A stretch of 64,000 nt of DNA from Fremontodendron californicum (lineage: Eukaryota; Streptophyta; Magnoliopsida; Malvales; Malvaceae), in contig JAULJL010000015.1 of NCBI GenBank assembly GCA_030761205.1, forward strand, positions 9,305,501 through 9,369,500, in the 5' to 3' direction. A program made the position numbers and the translations under genes. Under the pieces are notes generated by a model. The model ran no database searches, was not told the origin of the DNA, and was given only the letters and a program-made list of their open reading frames with translations. Positions 1 to 12,232 of the stretch are shown here, in pieces (within the stretch, counting starts at the first letter, position 1; each line of letters starts with the position of its first letter).

Positions 1-449
1 TATGTTATTAAAAATTAAGTGCTGAATATAATTATATTTTTTATAATTGTAAATGCTAAATTTTGAAAATTATTCATTTTACAATTTTAAACTTATTAAC
101 AATATTTTTTTTTTACATTTATATTATTCTAGATATATAATTCTGGATAATAATTAAAAATGATAATTTAAATATGTAATCTTTTGTGACAAAAAAATGG
201 ATTATTTAGTTCAAATATATATTTTTTGAAATAAAATTGACTTAACATATTATGCATTAAACTTTCTACCTACTTATATCTCATTCAATATTTTTTTTGT
301 TGCTATTCAAAATTTTTTTTTGTTTGAAATTTTTTCATTAAGTAACATTTAATATGAGTTATCAAACACATTTAAAAAAAATTAAACCGTTGAAAATTTT
401 CTTTTTAACGAATTAAAAATTTTCAATACATTACCAAACACACTCTAAT
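1..449. other. AT-rich intergenic DNA, no gene seen
   Basis: Very AT-rich sequence with homopolymer runs and no ORF of interest. It lies left of the point where similarity to the 53 kb region begins, so it is probably single-copy flank of the tandem duplication. Confidence 0.6.
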
Positions 450-781
450 CTCAAACTTATATTTATTAATGTTATATCATTATGTTTTGTGTATATATCA
501 TTTTTTATTTGTTCTTTGTCATCTTTATGGAATAATACCATCAACCAGTAATCTACATTGGTTTTGGTAGAGAATTAAAGAATAGTTTTTTATTATTATA
601 TTTTTTGTATTTGAGGTCGTTAGGATTGAACAATGATTATTAGGACTCATAGTAAAGTTTTTTTTTTTTCCTCTAAAACGAGATTTTACTCTCTTTTTGG
701 TTAAATATTTTTTAATGGAAAAACATAAATTTTTTCCTTGGCAAGATAATTTCTGTCCAAAATTTTGTGAACCAATAATGG

Positions 782-2795
782 TGTCACGCCCCAAGATTGA
801 GACATAACACGGCAATACTACCTTGAAACGAAGCTCTACTATCCAAGCAATGTTCCAAAATAATATAAAGCCTTTTTTATCAATCATATAAAAGTCCTCA
901 ATAAAAACATAACCTTAATCAAAAGAGGTTCCTTTATAAAGGTATCACATCATATTTACATTAGCAAATTATTACAACCCAAGTCTAGAGTTTCAAAATG
1001 GTAAACTAGACAAAGTGAAAGCTTAAGTATCAGTTATACAAAATGAGAGTCTCAAAAACAACAAGTCAAAATACTATATTAGACTCCCAAGTTAGCCTCC
1101 TAGCTTCTGAAGTTCTAGACTCCTCCTCTATTCATCTGAAAATGGGGAAAGGTAAAAGAATGAGCGCCTATTGCTCAGCAAATACAACCACACACGACTC
1201 GTCAAATTAAACATCATTTCAATAATTACACATAACCTCAATACATTGTAAATTCAATTTTAAGAAAAATGTAAAAGAATATAAGACCCATATCTACAAT
1301 CACTATTATAACCCGTGATAAGAGCCATATCGTTAATATCATTCTTGTAATCTTTACTAACTATTGTAATCCGTTAGCGGAATCATATGCTAATTATTAT
1401 AACTCGTTAATGGAACCTATGCTAACTATTATAACCCGACCCGTTAATGGGACCTATGATTAGATTGGTGTCAATTTCCCACTTCTAGAAACTATTCGTA
1501 GCTTCCGTAAAAATATGCTTTGAAACAAAATCAACTATCACAAACTCGTCATCCGTCATCTTAATGCACCTTAAAGAAAAGTGATCATATACTTACTCTT
1601 ATTTTCATACTTAAAAAAAAGAGAAAAGAATAAGGCATTAAATTCATTTATTGGAAGTACATATACGATAGGTGCAAAACAAACAAGGTGTATAAAGTTT
1701 TACTTACCTTCCTCCAATCCGGCAACTTAGCTCTCCCCCAAAAGAGTCAACAACCTATCCAAGGTGATTTGATTATATCAGAATTTAATCAGCTCATTTA
1801 GAGGCGAATTATACAAAAGAAAATATTGAAATTGACAAAAGTTAGTCTAACAACTAAATTTCGCAGCCTGCACACCATCGGTTCAAATGACTATAACTCG
1901 AGCTACAAAACTCGAAACTAAGATCCGTTTAGTGCGTTGAAAACTAGACTTAATAAGATTTTCAACGATATATGGCTCAACTCCTAATTCTTTGTATATA
2001 AAGTGCAAAAATTTTCGAAATTGAGACTTAATGCTGCTGCCAATCAGCAAGTCTATTCTTAAGTAAAAATGCCATATCTTTACTTAGAGAGTTTGGAATC
2101 CACTTCCATTTGACTTGTTAGGAAGTAGACTCACATATCTTTCAAATATATAAAGATCAATCAATGAAAATCTACCTATCAGTATAGAAACCAATACAAA
2201 GTTACGCATGCAGAGGTTTTGCTATATAAAAAAAATAGATTTTTCCTTCAACCATGGAAAACTTGAGTCTTCGGGTTTCTAGCTTTGAAATCCAATAAAT
2301 AAGTCTTCTTAACTCTTATAATTGGTACATGAAATAAGGTTTGATAGCTTTCCAAACGGATTATGAAGAATCATCAGAAGTTCTATAACTTCCTACGTTT
2401 CCTTCCATGAATTAAAACCCAAAATTTCAGCATTAGCAAAGTGTTTTTCCCCAAATCTAAAGGAGATTTTTACTCACCTTCGATGCAATAATCCGGTTGT
2501 AAGCTTGGGTCTTGCTCTCTATCTTGGATTTGTTGAGTTCTCCAGCCTTAACCCTAAAAGAGGAAGGTAAGTGAATGAGTCCTCTGTTGTTTATGCTTTT
2601 ATCTACAAAACAATTGTTTTGTAAAGGGGAAATTGACAAATCAACCCAGCCTTCTCTTTATTGATATTAGGCCCTCAATTTGGAGTTATTTTATATTAGT
2701 CCTATTACTTATACATATTTCAATGAGGCCTTCCTTTGTTTATTTATATATTTTTTTTTTATGGAAAATCATTAGTAACTGCCCAGGGTGTTACA
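782..2795. mobile_element. Solo LTR, probably Ty3/Gypsy
   Basis: A 2014-bp block starts TGTCACGCCCC and ends GGGTGTTACA. It is flanked by the 5-bp direct repeat AATGG (777-781 and 2796-2800). No second LTR, PBS, PPT or coding domain is present, so this is a solo LTR left by recombination. The paralogous sequence at 62206-62224 shows the uninterrupted site. The termini and the text around 1160-1180 remind me of chromovirus (Tekay/Del-like) LTRs, but that lineage call is an inference from end sequences only. Confidence 0.8.
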
Positions 2796-2914
2796 AATGG
2801 TATGCCATGTGTATGCTAACATGGAATTTTAGGCAAATAATATTAATTCTGAATTTTGACTCGAATGTCTCATAATTTTATTCCACCAAAAGTGATTCAC
2901 AAATATGAATGCAA

Positions 2915-2925
<11 letters not shown>

Positions 2926-2960
<35 letters not shown>
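2926..2960. repeat. (TA)n microsatellite
   Basis: Uninterrupted TA dinucleotides, about 17 units. The equivalent place in unit B (about 62350) has only a few units, so the tract expanded in unit A after duplication. Confidence 0.95.
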
Positions 2961-2962
<2 letters not shown>

Positions 2963-3125
2963 TAGAAAATCATGTTAACTTATTAGGAGCCTTACATGCA
3001 CCTTCATAGTTTTTACTAAACCGTGTAGGGGAATGTTACTCCAGACATATAAATGTTGAAATCCTTTCTCCTTAACATTCACATTGACATTGACAATGTG
3101 CAAGAGGCTAAGGAAAACCGATGAA

Positions 3126-3504
3126 AAACTTCATTATTCACATTGTGTTGGGTAGGTGTGGAATATACTTGCTCATGGATCGGATTGTGGTTCAAAAAAA
3201 AATTTTATCCTTATCCAGGCTCGGGCCGCCAACCCGATTCACTATTTAAAATAATAATAAAAAATTATATTAATATTTATAATTAAATTTAAATAAAAAT
3301 AATAACTTTTTTAATAAGTAAACAATGATTCGGGTCGACCCGAATCTTTAAAACTTTTATCTCGATGCAATACGAATCGGACCTGACGGGTTACTCGATT
3401 CATGAGAAGGTTTAGTGTGAAACGAAGGAAAGGAGTAGAAGGAATGTGTGTGTGTTTTTTTTTACCTTGAAAACCAAATGAAACTTCATTATTCACATTG
3501 TGTT
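3126..3504. repeat. Short direct duplication flanking a roughly 330-bp insert
   Basis: The 24-bp sequence beginning AAACTTCATTATTCAC occurs at 3126-3149 and again at 3481-3504. The following GGAAAGGAGT..GAAGGAATGTG text is also partly duplicated. Unit B (near 62525-62560) has this sequence only once. The intervening DNA has a GC-rich patch (3226-3240) in an AT-rich stretch. It looks like a local tandem duplication combined with a small insertion of unknown type. Confidence 0.55.
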
Positions 3505-4217
3505 CGAGTGTGGAAGGAAGGAAAGGAGTGAAGGAATGTGCTTTTTATTTTACCCTTTATTTAGTATGAAAGAAATAGAAAAAAGGAAGAAAAAAAAATG
3601 GATTTGCCTTCTTTTTTTTTCTACTTTCTTGAAAGTTTAGTAGAAATTTAAATATAATAATATCATAAATATTATTTATCGGTTTAAGCTTTTGAGATAA
3701 TTGGTCATCCAATTTAACATGATATCAAAACTCTCAAGTTTGAACCTGACGACGCTTTTCCTTTTAATATTTTTTCGTCCAATATTTTGTTACCCATCAG
3801 ACTGTGCATTGCAATTCAAATCCTTATTCAACTTGCACATTTCTTTTACAATAGAGTTCATGTGCAAGGCCATTAATCATTCATCTGACTTGCAAGTGAG
3901 TAGACATGTTGAAACTTAAATATAATTGTCATAACGGTTTTTTGACCGCCAGACGATTTTGAAAACACAATGGAGTAGCCACCAATCCTTTTTGTTAGGT
4001 GTGATTGGCCACCTATTAAAACCGGTTTTAGTAAAGTGTTTTAAAATTAATTAAAATATTTTAAAACCAATTTTAAAATCTGCGTTTTAAACCAGAAAGA
4101 AAACAAAATCGGGTTCGGGAATCGGTTACGTGCGGGGAAGGATTAGCACCCCCGCAACGCCCGTTTAGAAAACGGTACCATTTAATCATGTGTTATCTTA
4201 AATCTCGATTTAATGGA

Positions 4218-7134
4218 TGTCATAACGGTTTTTCCGACCGCTATTGACGAATTTTATGAAAACACAAAATGGATGGAGTCGCCACCAATCTTTTTTGCTA
4301 GGTGTGATTGGCCACCTATTAAAACCGGTTTTTAGAAAAGTATTTTAAAATTAATTAAAACATTTTGTAAAACCAATTTCGAAGTCCGCGCTTTGAACCA
4401 GAGAGAAAACAAAATCGGGTTCAAGAGTCGGTTACATGCGGGGAAGGATTAGCACCCCCGCAACGCCCGTTTAGAAAACGGTACCACTTGATCACGTGTT
4501 ATCTTAAATCTCGGTTTAATGGATTTAACATTGGTATTTAAAACTAATTCTCTTTTCCTTTTATTTTATTTTATAAAAAAAACATGTTTATTATTTTTTG
4601 AAATTTTTTTTAACTGTTTTTATTTTTTAAAAATCGAAAGTGAACACAAATTTATTATCGAAAATACTCATTAAATATTCCCGACACTCTCGGTGGTATT
4701 TAACGAGATCTTCTCACCTCAAGACATCTCAGGAATCACAACCGTGATATCCTTCGAATTCCGTCGTCGGCTATTCACATTCATTTTTCATTTAAATGCG
4801 TACGATGCAAATATTTAAATGTCGGATGCACACGACTTAGCACACAATTATAAAATTAAACATGCCAATCATAATATTAAAAATACGAGCATGGCCAAAT
4901 ATCGAACGCATTCAGTATTTATTCATTCTTATTATTTTCATTTTTTACGAATTTTTGTATCGAGCATATCGCTAAATACTCCCACCACTCATGGTGATAT
5001 TTAACGAAATTCTCTCACCTCAAGATATCTTAGGAATCACTACCGTGACGTCCTTCGAATTCCGTCGTCGGTAATTAGCATTTATTAAAGTCTTTTTTTT
5101 AAAGGTAAATTAAAATGCTTTTAATAATTATTTCCGAAATAAAAGAAATTATCTATGTAAGAATAATTCCCGAATCATTCCGATACTTTCGATAGTGTTT
5201 CGATTATTATTCTTACTCGGACCATTTCGAAGAACGATCGATACTCTGACCATCCGAGAAAGAGATCCGTTTTTAGAGAATTTTATTTACCGAAAATAAT
5301 TTTAAAAGACATGTATTACAAGAATTATTATTTTAATATTTTAAAATCGAAATCGAATAACAAAAAAAATATATCGCATGCCGGACAAAATAAATAAATA
5401 CAAATGGTAATGAAAATAAATAAGAAAATCATACCTGACGAATGTCGAAAATCCGAGAAATCAAAGTGTCGGACTTTATCTTCGTAAAATCACCTGAAAT
5501 TGTCAAAAATCAAAACTTCAAAATAGATAATCGAAAAAAAAATTTAATTTTTTTTTTAATTTTTCCCCATTTTTTTTAATTTTTATTTATTTTTTTTTAG
5601 AATTTTTTTTATTTAATTTTTTTTTATTTTTTTTATATTTTTATTATTATATTTTTATTATATTTTTTTTATATTTATTTTAATTTCATTTTTTTTCTTC
5701 TTTCTTTCTTTCTTTTTTTTCTTTTCTTTTTTTCTTTTCTTTTCTTTGGCCCAAAACCAGGCCTGGCCTGCTGGGCCAGGTCCGGTTCTGGCCTGGCCTG
5801 CTGAGCCAGGCCTGGTTTTGGCCTGGCCCAGTTTTTTTCTTTCTTTTTTTTTTCCCAAAGGGGACCCGCGCGGACCCCGGGTCGGATCCGGGTCCATGCG
5901 CGGATCCCCCTAGCTTGAAATGGCGCCGTTTCGGCGTCTTTCTCTTTTTTTTTTTGGGACCCGGGTCGGGCGCGCGGACCCCGGGTCGACCCGCGGGTCC
6001 ACGCGCGGACCTTGGGTCCAAATCGGCGTCGTTTTGACGCCGAAAAGTTTTTTTTAAAATAAGCGGGTGACCCGCGCGGACCCCGGGTCGACCCGCGGGT
6101 CGACGCGCGGGTCACCTTGACCCGCTTCCTAAACGGTGTCGTTTCGGCACCGTATATATACCCCCCAACCCCTTTTTTTTCATTTTTTCTCTTCTTCTTT
6201 TTTTTCTCCCTCTCTCTCTTCTTTTCTCTCTCTCTCTCTCTAAAACCAGAAAACCCCCCCAGAACCCAGATTCCGGCAGTCGGCCACCGCGTCGGCCGCC
6301 GTACGCCGTCGCCGACCGCCGGCCCAAATTTCACGCCTAAGAGGGTTTCGATCCCCTCTTCTCCGATTCGAGCCCCGTTTTGCCCGAATCGGAGTCAAAC
6401 GCCCTAGATCTAGGGTTAACTTTTCGACTTCCCCCCCTTTTTTTGTTTGTTTTGCAGGGATTTTTGGTTTCGGAGGAGGGGGTTGTTTTTAGGTTTTTTT
6501 TTTTCTTTGTTTGGGAGGGGGGTGCTTAGACCTGGTGGATCTGGAGATCTCTGGGGTTTTTTGGGTGTCGATCTGGGGGGGGCCTCCGAATCGGGGTCCG
6601 TCCTCTGGCTGAGGTTTCGGCCCTTCCCAAAAGAAAAGAAATGAGGGATTCGAATCCCCCCTCCCCCCCTTGTGCCTTGGTTCGGATCTTGGGTTTTTAT
6701 GGTGGGATTGTGTAGATGGGTGGCGTGGAGGTGGTTGGCGTGTTGGTAGGGGTGGCGTGTAGGTTGGGGTTTGGCAGGGGTTGGTGGTGGCAGGGCAGGG
6801 GAGGGCTGTCAGGTGGCAGGGTTTGCCGTGTGGGAGGGGTTTGGCAGGGGCTATGGCGGCTGGTGGCAGGGGCTAGGGTTTCAGGGTTAGGTTAGGGTTT
6901 GGGGAAATGGGCTAGTGGGCCTGGGCATTGGGCTGGCTGGGCTTGGGCCTGGGTGTTGTGCCTGATTGGGCCTGTTGTGGGCAGGGATAGGGAAATGGAA
7001 AGCAGGCCTGGTGGGCCTGCGGGTTGGGTTGATTGGGCTTGGTGTTTATAGATTGGGCCTGCTAAATAGCAGGCCCTGTTGCAACTGGCCCGGGTCAGAT
7101 TCGAATCCGATCCGGACGAAAATTGGTTATTACA
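4218..7134 (-). repeat. 3' LTR of the Ogre-type gag-only element
   Basis: This 2917-bp LTR pairs with 20812-23652. The plus-strand left half is AT-rich with conserved CTCACCTCAAGA blocks. The right half is strongly GC-rich (5830-6110) with repeated GACCCGCGCGGACCCCGGG modules, then a TATATATA box, a long CT-rich tract and G-rich repeats. Long apparent minus-strand ORFs here (5658-6334) are low-complexity artefacts of the purine tract and GC-rich repeats. Confidence 0.9.
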
Positions 7135-7151
7135 GTTGCCCCTCTTTGCAC
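7135..7151 (-). other. Polypurine tract of the Ogre-type element
   Basis: On the minus strand the sequence GTGCAAAGAGGGGCAAC lies directly against the LTR start TGTAATAACC. A purine-rich run touching the 3' LTR is the expected plus-strand primer. Confidence 0.8.
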
Positions 7152-7223
7152 ATTGCTGAGAATCAGGAATATGGCAAAGACAGTATAACCAATTTTGTCC
7201 GGTTATTGAGATCCATTTTTAGC

Positions 7224-7763
7224 GAGGCTCTATCATTTGGAAAATAAATTGCTCCTCTAATCAGAGGCTCTATCACTTGAAAAAAATAAATTGCTCCTCT
7301 AATCAGAGGCTCTATCACTTGAAAATAAATTGCTCCTCTCATCAGTGGCTCTATGACTTTGAAAATAAATTGCTCCTCTCATCAGAGGCTCCACAACTTT
7401 GAAAACAAATTGCTCCTCTCATCAGAGGCTCCACAACTTTGAAAATAAATTGCTCCTCTCATCAGAGGCTCCACAACTTTGAAAATAAATTGCTCCTCTC
7501 ATCAGAGGCTCCACGACTTTGAAAATAAATTGCTCCTCTCATCAGAGACTCCACAACTTTGAAAATAAATTGCTCCTCTCATCAGAGGCTCCACGACTTT
7601 GAAAATGAATTGCTCCTCTCATCAGAGGCTCCACGACTTTGAAAATAAATTGCTCCTCTCATCAGAGGCTCCACGACTTTGAAAATAAATTGCTCCTCTC
7701 ATCAGAGGCTCCATGACTTTGAAAATAAATTGCTCCTCTCATCAGAGGCTCCACAACTTTGAA
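7224..7763. repeat. 40-bp tandem repeat array, about 13 units
   Basis: The unit reads roughly GAAAATAAATTGCTCCTCTC then ATCAGAGGCTCCACAACTTT. The first units differ more (CTCTATCACTT), while the later ones are nearly identical. Each contains the small hairpin CCTCT-CATC-AGAGG. The array lies in the 3' non-coding part of the Ogre-type element just inside the 3' LTR. Confidence 0.95.
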
Positions 7764-10700
7764 ATTTAAATACGAACTTCGAATTTTGACAATGAGTTTG
7801 AACGCAACTTAGATCATCACCTCACTTACCACCTTAGTCTTACGAAAGTGAAGACTCATTCTGGATATCCCCGTTTCTTTCTCGTTTAGTTTTGAAATTC
7901 CTTGTCAGATTCTTCGGATGTCTCCACTTGAATAATCATACCGAGCCTCGACCTTTCTTAAAGTAACGAGTTTGACTTCGCAAGAATTGAAAATGGTACC
8001 CGGAGGCTTTGAAAAATGTCATTTTGAAAGAAAATGGCGCCCAGAGGTCTTATCCATGGATTTTTGAGAATAGTGCCCGGAGATCTTAAAGAGGTGCCCG
8101 GAGGTCTTAGAATAGAAGCTCGGAGGTCTTCTTTCTTTCTAATTTTCCTTTTTTACTGTGCCCGGAGGACTTAAGAGAGGTAACCCGGAGGTTTTAAAAG
8201 AGATGCCCGGAGGTCTTTTTCTTTTTCCTTTCCTGTGCCCGGAGGACTTAAAAGAGAAATGCCCGGAGGTCTTAGAGCAGATGCCCGGAGATCTTAAAGA
8301 GGTGCCCGAAGGTTTTTTTGAAAGAGGTGCCCGGAGGTCTTGGTGATCATGCCTGAAGATCTTTCACAATCATATCTTGGAAGAAAATCTCACTAAATGC
8401 TCAAATTCAAATGTCAAAATTTCAAATAGTCAATGTCATGCATGAAATGTGAATGTCATGCGAAGTCAATGAATATGCCCCTGATGATGCATGTGCAAGT
8501 ACCCATGAATACTGTACACATTTTACGACACGATGCAGATGCAAAACTTAATAAATATGCGAATGTTCATGAATGATGCGAATGTTCCCAATTGTTTTTT
8601 TTTTCTTCTCTTTTTTGATCTTGGTTTAGCTTTTCCAAATTGTTTTTCCTCTCCGAAACAGAGTGTATCCTGGAACGCTCGTGCCTCGTAAGAGATCAAC
8701 CCTTTTCTTCACTTTGGAACTATCTCTTTGCCCCGATAGTTTTTCAAAATTTTATCCTGGAGTCCGAGCCAAATGTTCATTTCTTTTATCTCAATAGTTC
8801 CATACCTCTGGGCCAGAAGAACCTTCGTCTTATGCCAACATCGAAAATGGTTTCTTCCAAAAATATTTTCATTCATCTGCTTTTGCTTGCTTTTTTTTTT
8901 TGTAAAAAAAATGTTTGCTTATTTACTGAAGACTTTTGAGCTGAAAATGTCATCCTCATGTTGTGATATCCAAATCTCTTGAAGATTGATGATCACTGTT
9001 AGAAGTTTTTCTGAGTGTCGATTCGAATTTTTTCAAATTGAGTCGGAAGGCTTGGTACCACAAGATTTTGGTTGATCCAAGGAGACTTCGCAACAGGAAA
9101 AATGTATATCCTTTCTAGACTCACAAATGGAACAGATTTTATAGAACATGATTTTTTTGTACTCAAACAAATTCAACCTTCTTTTAGTTTCCAAATTATG
9201 GCGCTTTGACAAACGTCAAGACTAGCTGGGAGGTTCAAACTGGAAAGTTAATTCTGGAAAGAAAACGGTCTCAGTTTTTAAAGTCAACCCTCCAAATGAG
9301 AGTTGACAGTTTTGGGATATTTTGGAATTCTCAGATGTTCCTTAACTTCTTCAAAATGACCACTTCTTTTGTTATGGCCTTGACAATACCATAAGCGGCA
9401 CCGAAATTCTCCCATTTTACTCTAGACTGCCTATGTTGGGTTTTCACCCTAGAGTCTCCTTCTTTCCATTTTTTTTCATTTTTTCATTAAATGTTTCACC
9501 ATGCATTCAAGAAATCAAGACTTATCCAAAAAGGATTTTTAACCAGAAAGGAGACCGAAGTCTCATGCATTTCTCTAAGAATAGACTCATCAATTTAAAT
9601 GACCATGCTCGATCAAAATGGTCTTTTTCAGGTACGTAATGTAGGCCGAGGTTCGAGGTACTGAAAGAAAAGATAAATAGGCCCAAACATGTGTTTAAGG
9701 TGATCAAATCAAGGATCATTTCATGAGGAGGATTCTTTTCAAAACATTTGTCTTTTCTGAGCCTTCTCTTTATTCGATGATTTTCATCCGTTCTTTTCTT
9801 CCTTTTCTGTTTTTTTTTTTTTGCTTTCCTTTTTCTTTTTATCTCTCTCTTTTTTTTTTTTTGCATTTCTATTTTGACAAGGTGAGCCCGTCGTTATTTG
9901 GAAGCTCAAATTTCTCTTTGATTCAAGGCATTCTTCTTTCGTCTTTGAACCAAGACTTCACTATCTGTGACCTTCGAAGAGATCCTTCCTCGTATTTGCC
10001 TCCTATCGTGGAGGGTGACCCTTGATCGGGGTTGAAAGAACGAAAGTATTCATTAGGCTCAAAAGGGGTAGCAAAAGGATATTTTCTATTTTGTGAAAGG
10101 ATGATGAAAGATGGTCATTTTTCATCTCGAACACAAGCACGTAAATCGAAGAGTCATTCCCTAGAGGAAAATAATGAAAAGGTTTTTTCTTTCTTCGAAC
10201 CATCTTGAATTTCATAAATGCATGATGTCACACTCATTTTTCATTTTTTCATTTTTCTTTTTTTTCCATTTTTTTATGCATGCTCCGAAAATTACTTCAT
10301 CCTTATTCACCACATGTCCTCCGTATCTACAAATGATGCACCATTCGATTGGTCATACAAATGAGGATTTGTATCATAACGAGGAACACCTCGAGTCTTT
10401 TTTGCTCTCCGAAGGGACAAGAAAGAATATGGCTCAAAAACAGCTTTTTTTTCTGAGAAAATTAGGTTTAATCATTGTTACCCGAGACGTTAATCATGAA
10501 GTGACGTCTGGGCAACTCTTGTTTTGTGGTTACGGAAAGGGATGTGAATGGTTTTGGCATAACCTTGACACACATCAATTTACCATGATCCAGATTCTTG
10601 AAAAGGTTTCACTTGTTTGAGACACACAAAAAACTCGGATTTTTTCAAAAAGTTTGTTCCATTGCTCATAACCTAATCTAGGATTTGCATTTTTCTTATT

Positions 10701-11078
10701 GCACTGACTGTGGTTTCTGAAATTCAACAATATGTTCCTGGAAGCATTGACTGTTCCAACTCAAAGGATTCAAGCATAGGTAAGTCCGAAAGAGAGGGGG
10801 AAGGGTGTTGGGTCATTTCTAACAATGATCATCAATAATCTCAAGACTCCTCATCATCTCCTAACGTGAAGAAAGATTTTTTCTTTTAAGAACGCGCTCT
10901 TCAAAAATCAAGAATTTCTTTAATGTTTATTTTTGTAAATTCAAATTAAAGCACAACAAACACAAAGCTTTTGAAATTCAAATTTTATTTATTTCATATG
11001 GATGTCAACATAAGACAAGTGCTTTCATGATGAGGCATAGAACTACATGCATGTTCCTCAATGCTTGTTGACATGCTT
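7764..11078. other. Non-coding 3' region of the Ogre-type element
   Basis: This is where a full element would carry pol, yet no RT, RNase H or integrase motif is seen in any frame. It contains a degenerate repeat of TGCCCGGAGGTCTT (7997-8342) and pyrimidine-rich stretches near 9770-9870 and 10230-10270. Open frames here (for example 9723-10025 or 10174-10620) are rich in Phe and Ser from T-runs and are not convincing genes. Confidence 0.7.
7997..8342. repeat. Degenerate interspersed repeat TGCCCGGAGGTCTT
   Basis: About thirteen copies of a 14-bp core (variants GGACTT, GATCTT, GGTTTT) are spaced irregularly by 18-40 bp, often separated by AAAGAG or T-rich fillers. They belong to the 3' non-coding region of the Ogre-type element. 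Confidence 0.9.
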
Positions 11079-12232
11079 TTAAAGGTGACCATTCTCATCC
11101 TCAAAACCCGTGGCAAAAAAACCAATTTCTGGCAATGCGGATTTCCACTGTTCGACTAGCTCTGGAGTCAAAATGCCATTGTGGACAAGACCTTCAATCT
11201 TTTCCTTCAGTCGTCTGCATTTTTCAGTTGAATATCCGATTTCCCCCATGTGATACTCACACTTGCTATTCGGGTCATAACTCCTTGCTGATGGGTTTGG
11301 AGCTGTTTTCAAAGGCACAGGGGTGAGATATCGGTTCCTTATTAGTAATTGCAACAGGTTAGAGATTGGGACTGAAAATTTCTCTTGGTTGCCCCTTGGT
11401 CGTTTCTAGGAAGCAGACCTAGTTGCAAGAGCTGGCATAGGATGATGTGTTTGAATATCTGGAAGGTAAGGATAATGACTTGAAGAGACATTGGTAGAGT
11501 AACATGATTGATACGGAGAGACCCGGGGATACGGAGTGAATTCTCCCATAACCTGGACATGTTCCTCCTTCCTTTCAGGTGTCTCGTTTCCCTCGGCATT
11601 GGATGTCTCATCTCCTTCGATTTTTCCGTTCTTGACAGCATTTTCAATCATCTCTCCTGAGGTTACCATATCTGCAAAATTCTTTGTGGCATTGCCAACG
11701 AGTCTGTCATAGTACGGAGCGTGCAGTGTATTCACAAAAAGGACAGTAATTTCCTTTTGAGTCAGAGCCGATCGTACTTGGGTGGCCATGTCCATCCACC
11801 TCTGAGCATATTCTTTGAAGCTCTCAGTGGCCTCTTTCCCCATATTTTGCAAGGTCAACCTATCTGGTGCCATGTCGATCATGTGCTTATACTGAGTCTT
11901 GAAAGCTTTTGCCAGATCTTTTCAAGAACGAATACAGCCCCGATCCAACTGATTATACCATCTTGCAGCTGGCCCCGTTAAACTGTCTTGGAAGCAGTGG
12001 ATTAATAGTTTTTCATTGTTGGTGTAGCCAGCCATTTTCCGACAAAACATCATGATGTGGATTGATGGACATTTCGATCCGTGATACTTTTCAAATTCGG
12101 GGACCTTGAATTTTGGCGCAATCACCAAATCCGGGACCAAGCTGAGCTCATCCGGATCCATATTCCCGAAAATGTCTATCCCTTCTATGGCTTTGAGTCT
12201 TTCTTCAAACAGATCATACTTCTGTTGCACTT

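Larger units (their letters stand above)
2801..3921. other. Intergenic block of unit A with microsatellite and small duplication
   Basis: No gene seen. This block matches 62216-62912 in unit B. It contains a (TA)n tract at 2926-2960 and a local rearrangement at 3126-3504. Confidence 0.6.

Noticed and set aside
5658..6407. Several long ORFs on both strands (Lys/Arg-rich or Phe/Ser-rich)
   Set aside because: They run through poly-pyrimidine and GC-rich repeat modules of the Ogre-type LTR and change frame freely between the two LTRs, so they are composition artefacts.
7224..7763. CRISPR-like regular repeat
   Set aside because: The 40-bp units are contiguous with no variable spacers, inside a plant LTR element; it is a tandem repeat.
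10174..10620. 148-aa ORF in the Ogre-type 3' region
   Set aside because: Rich in Phe and Ser from T-runs at its start, no domain recognised, and antisense to the element.
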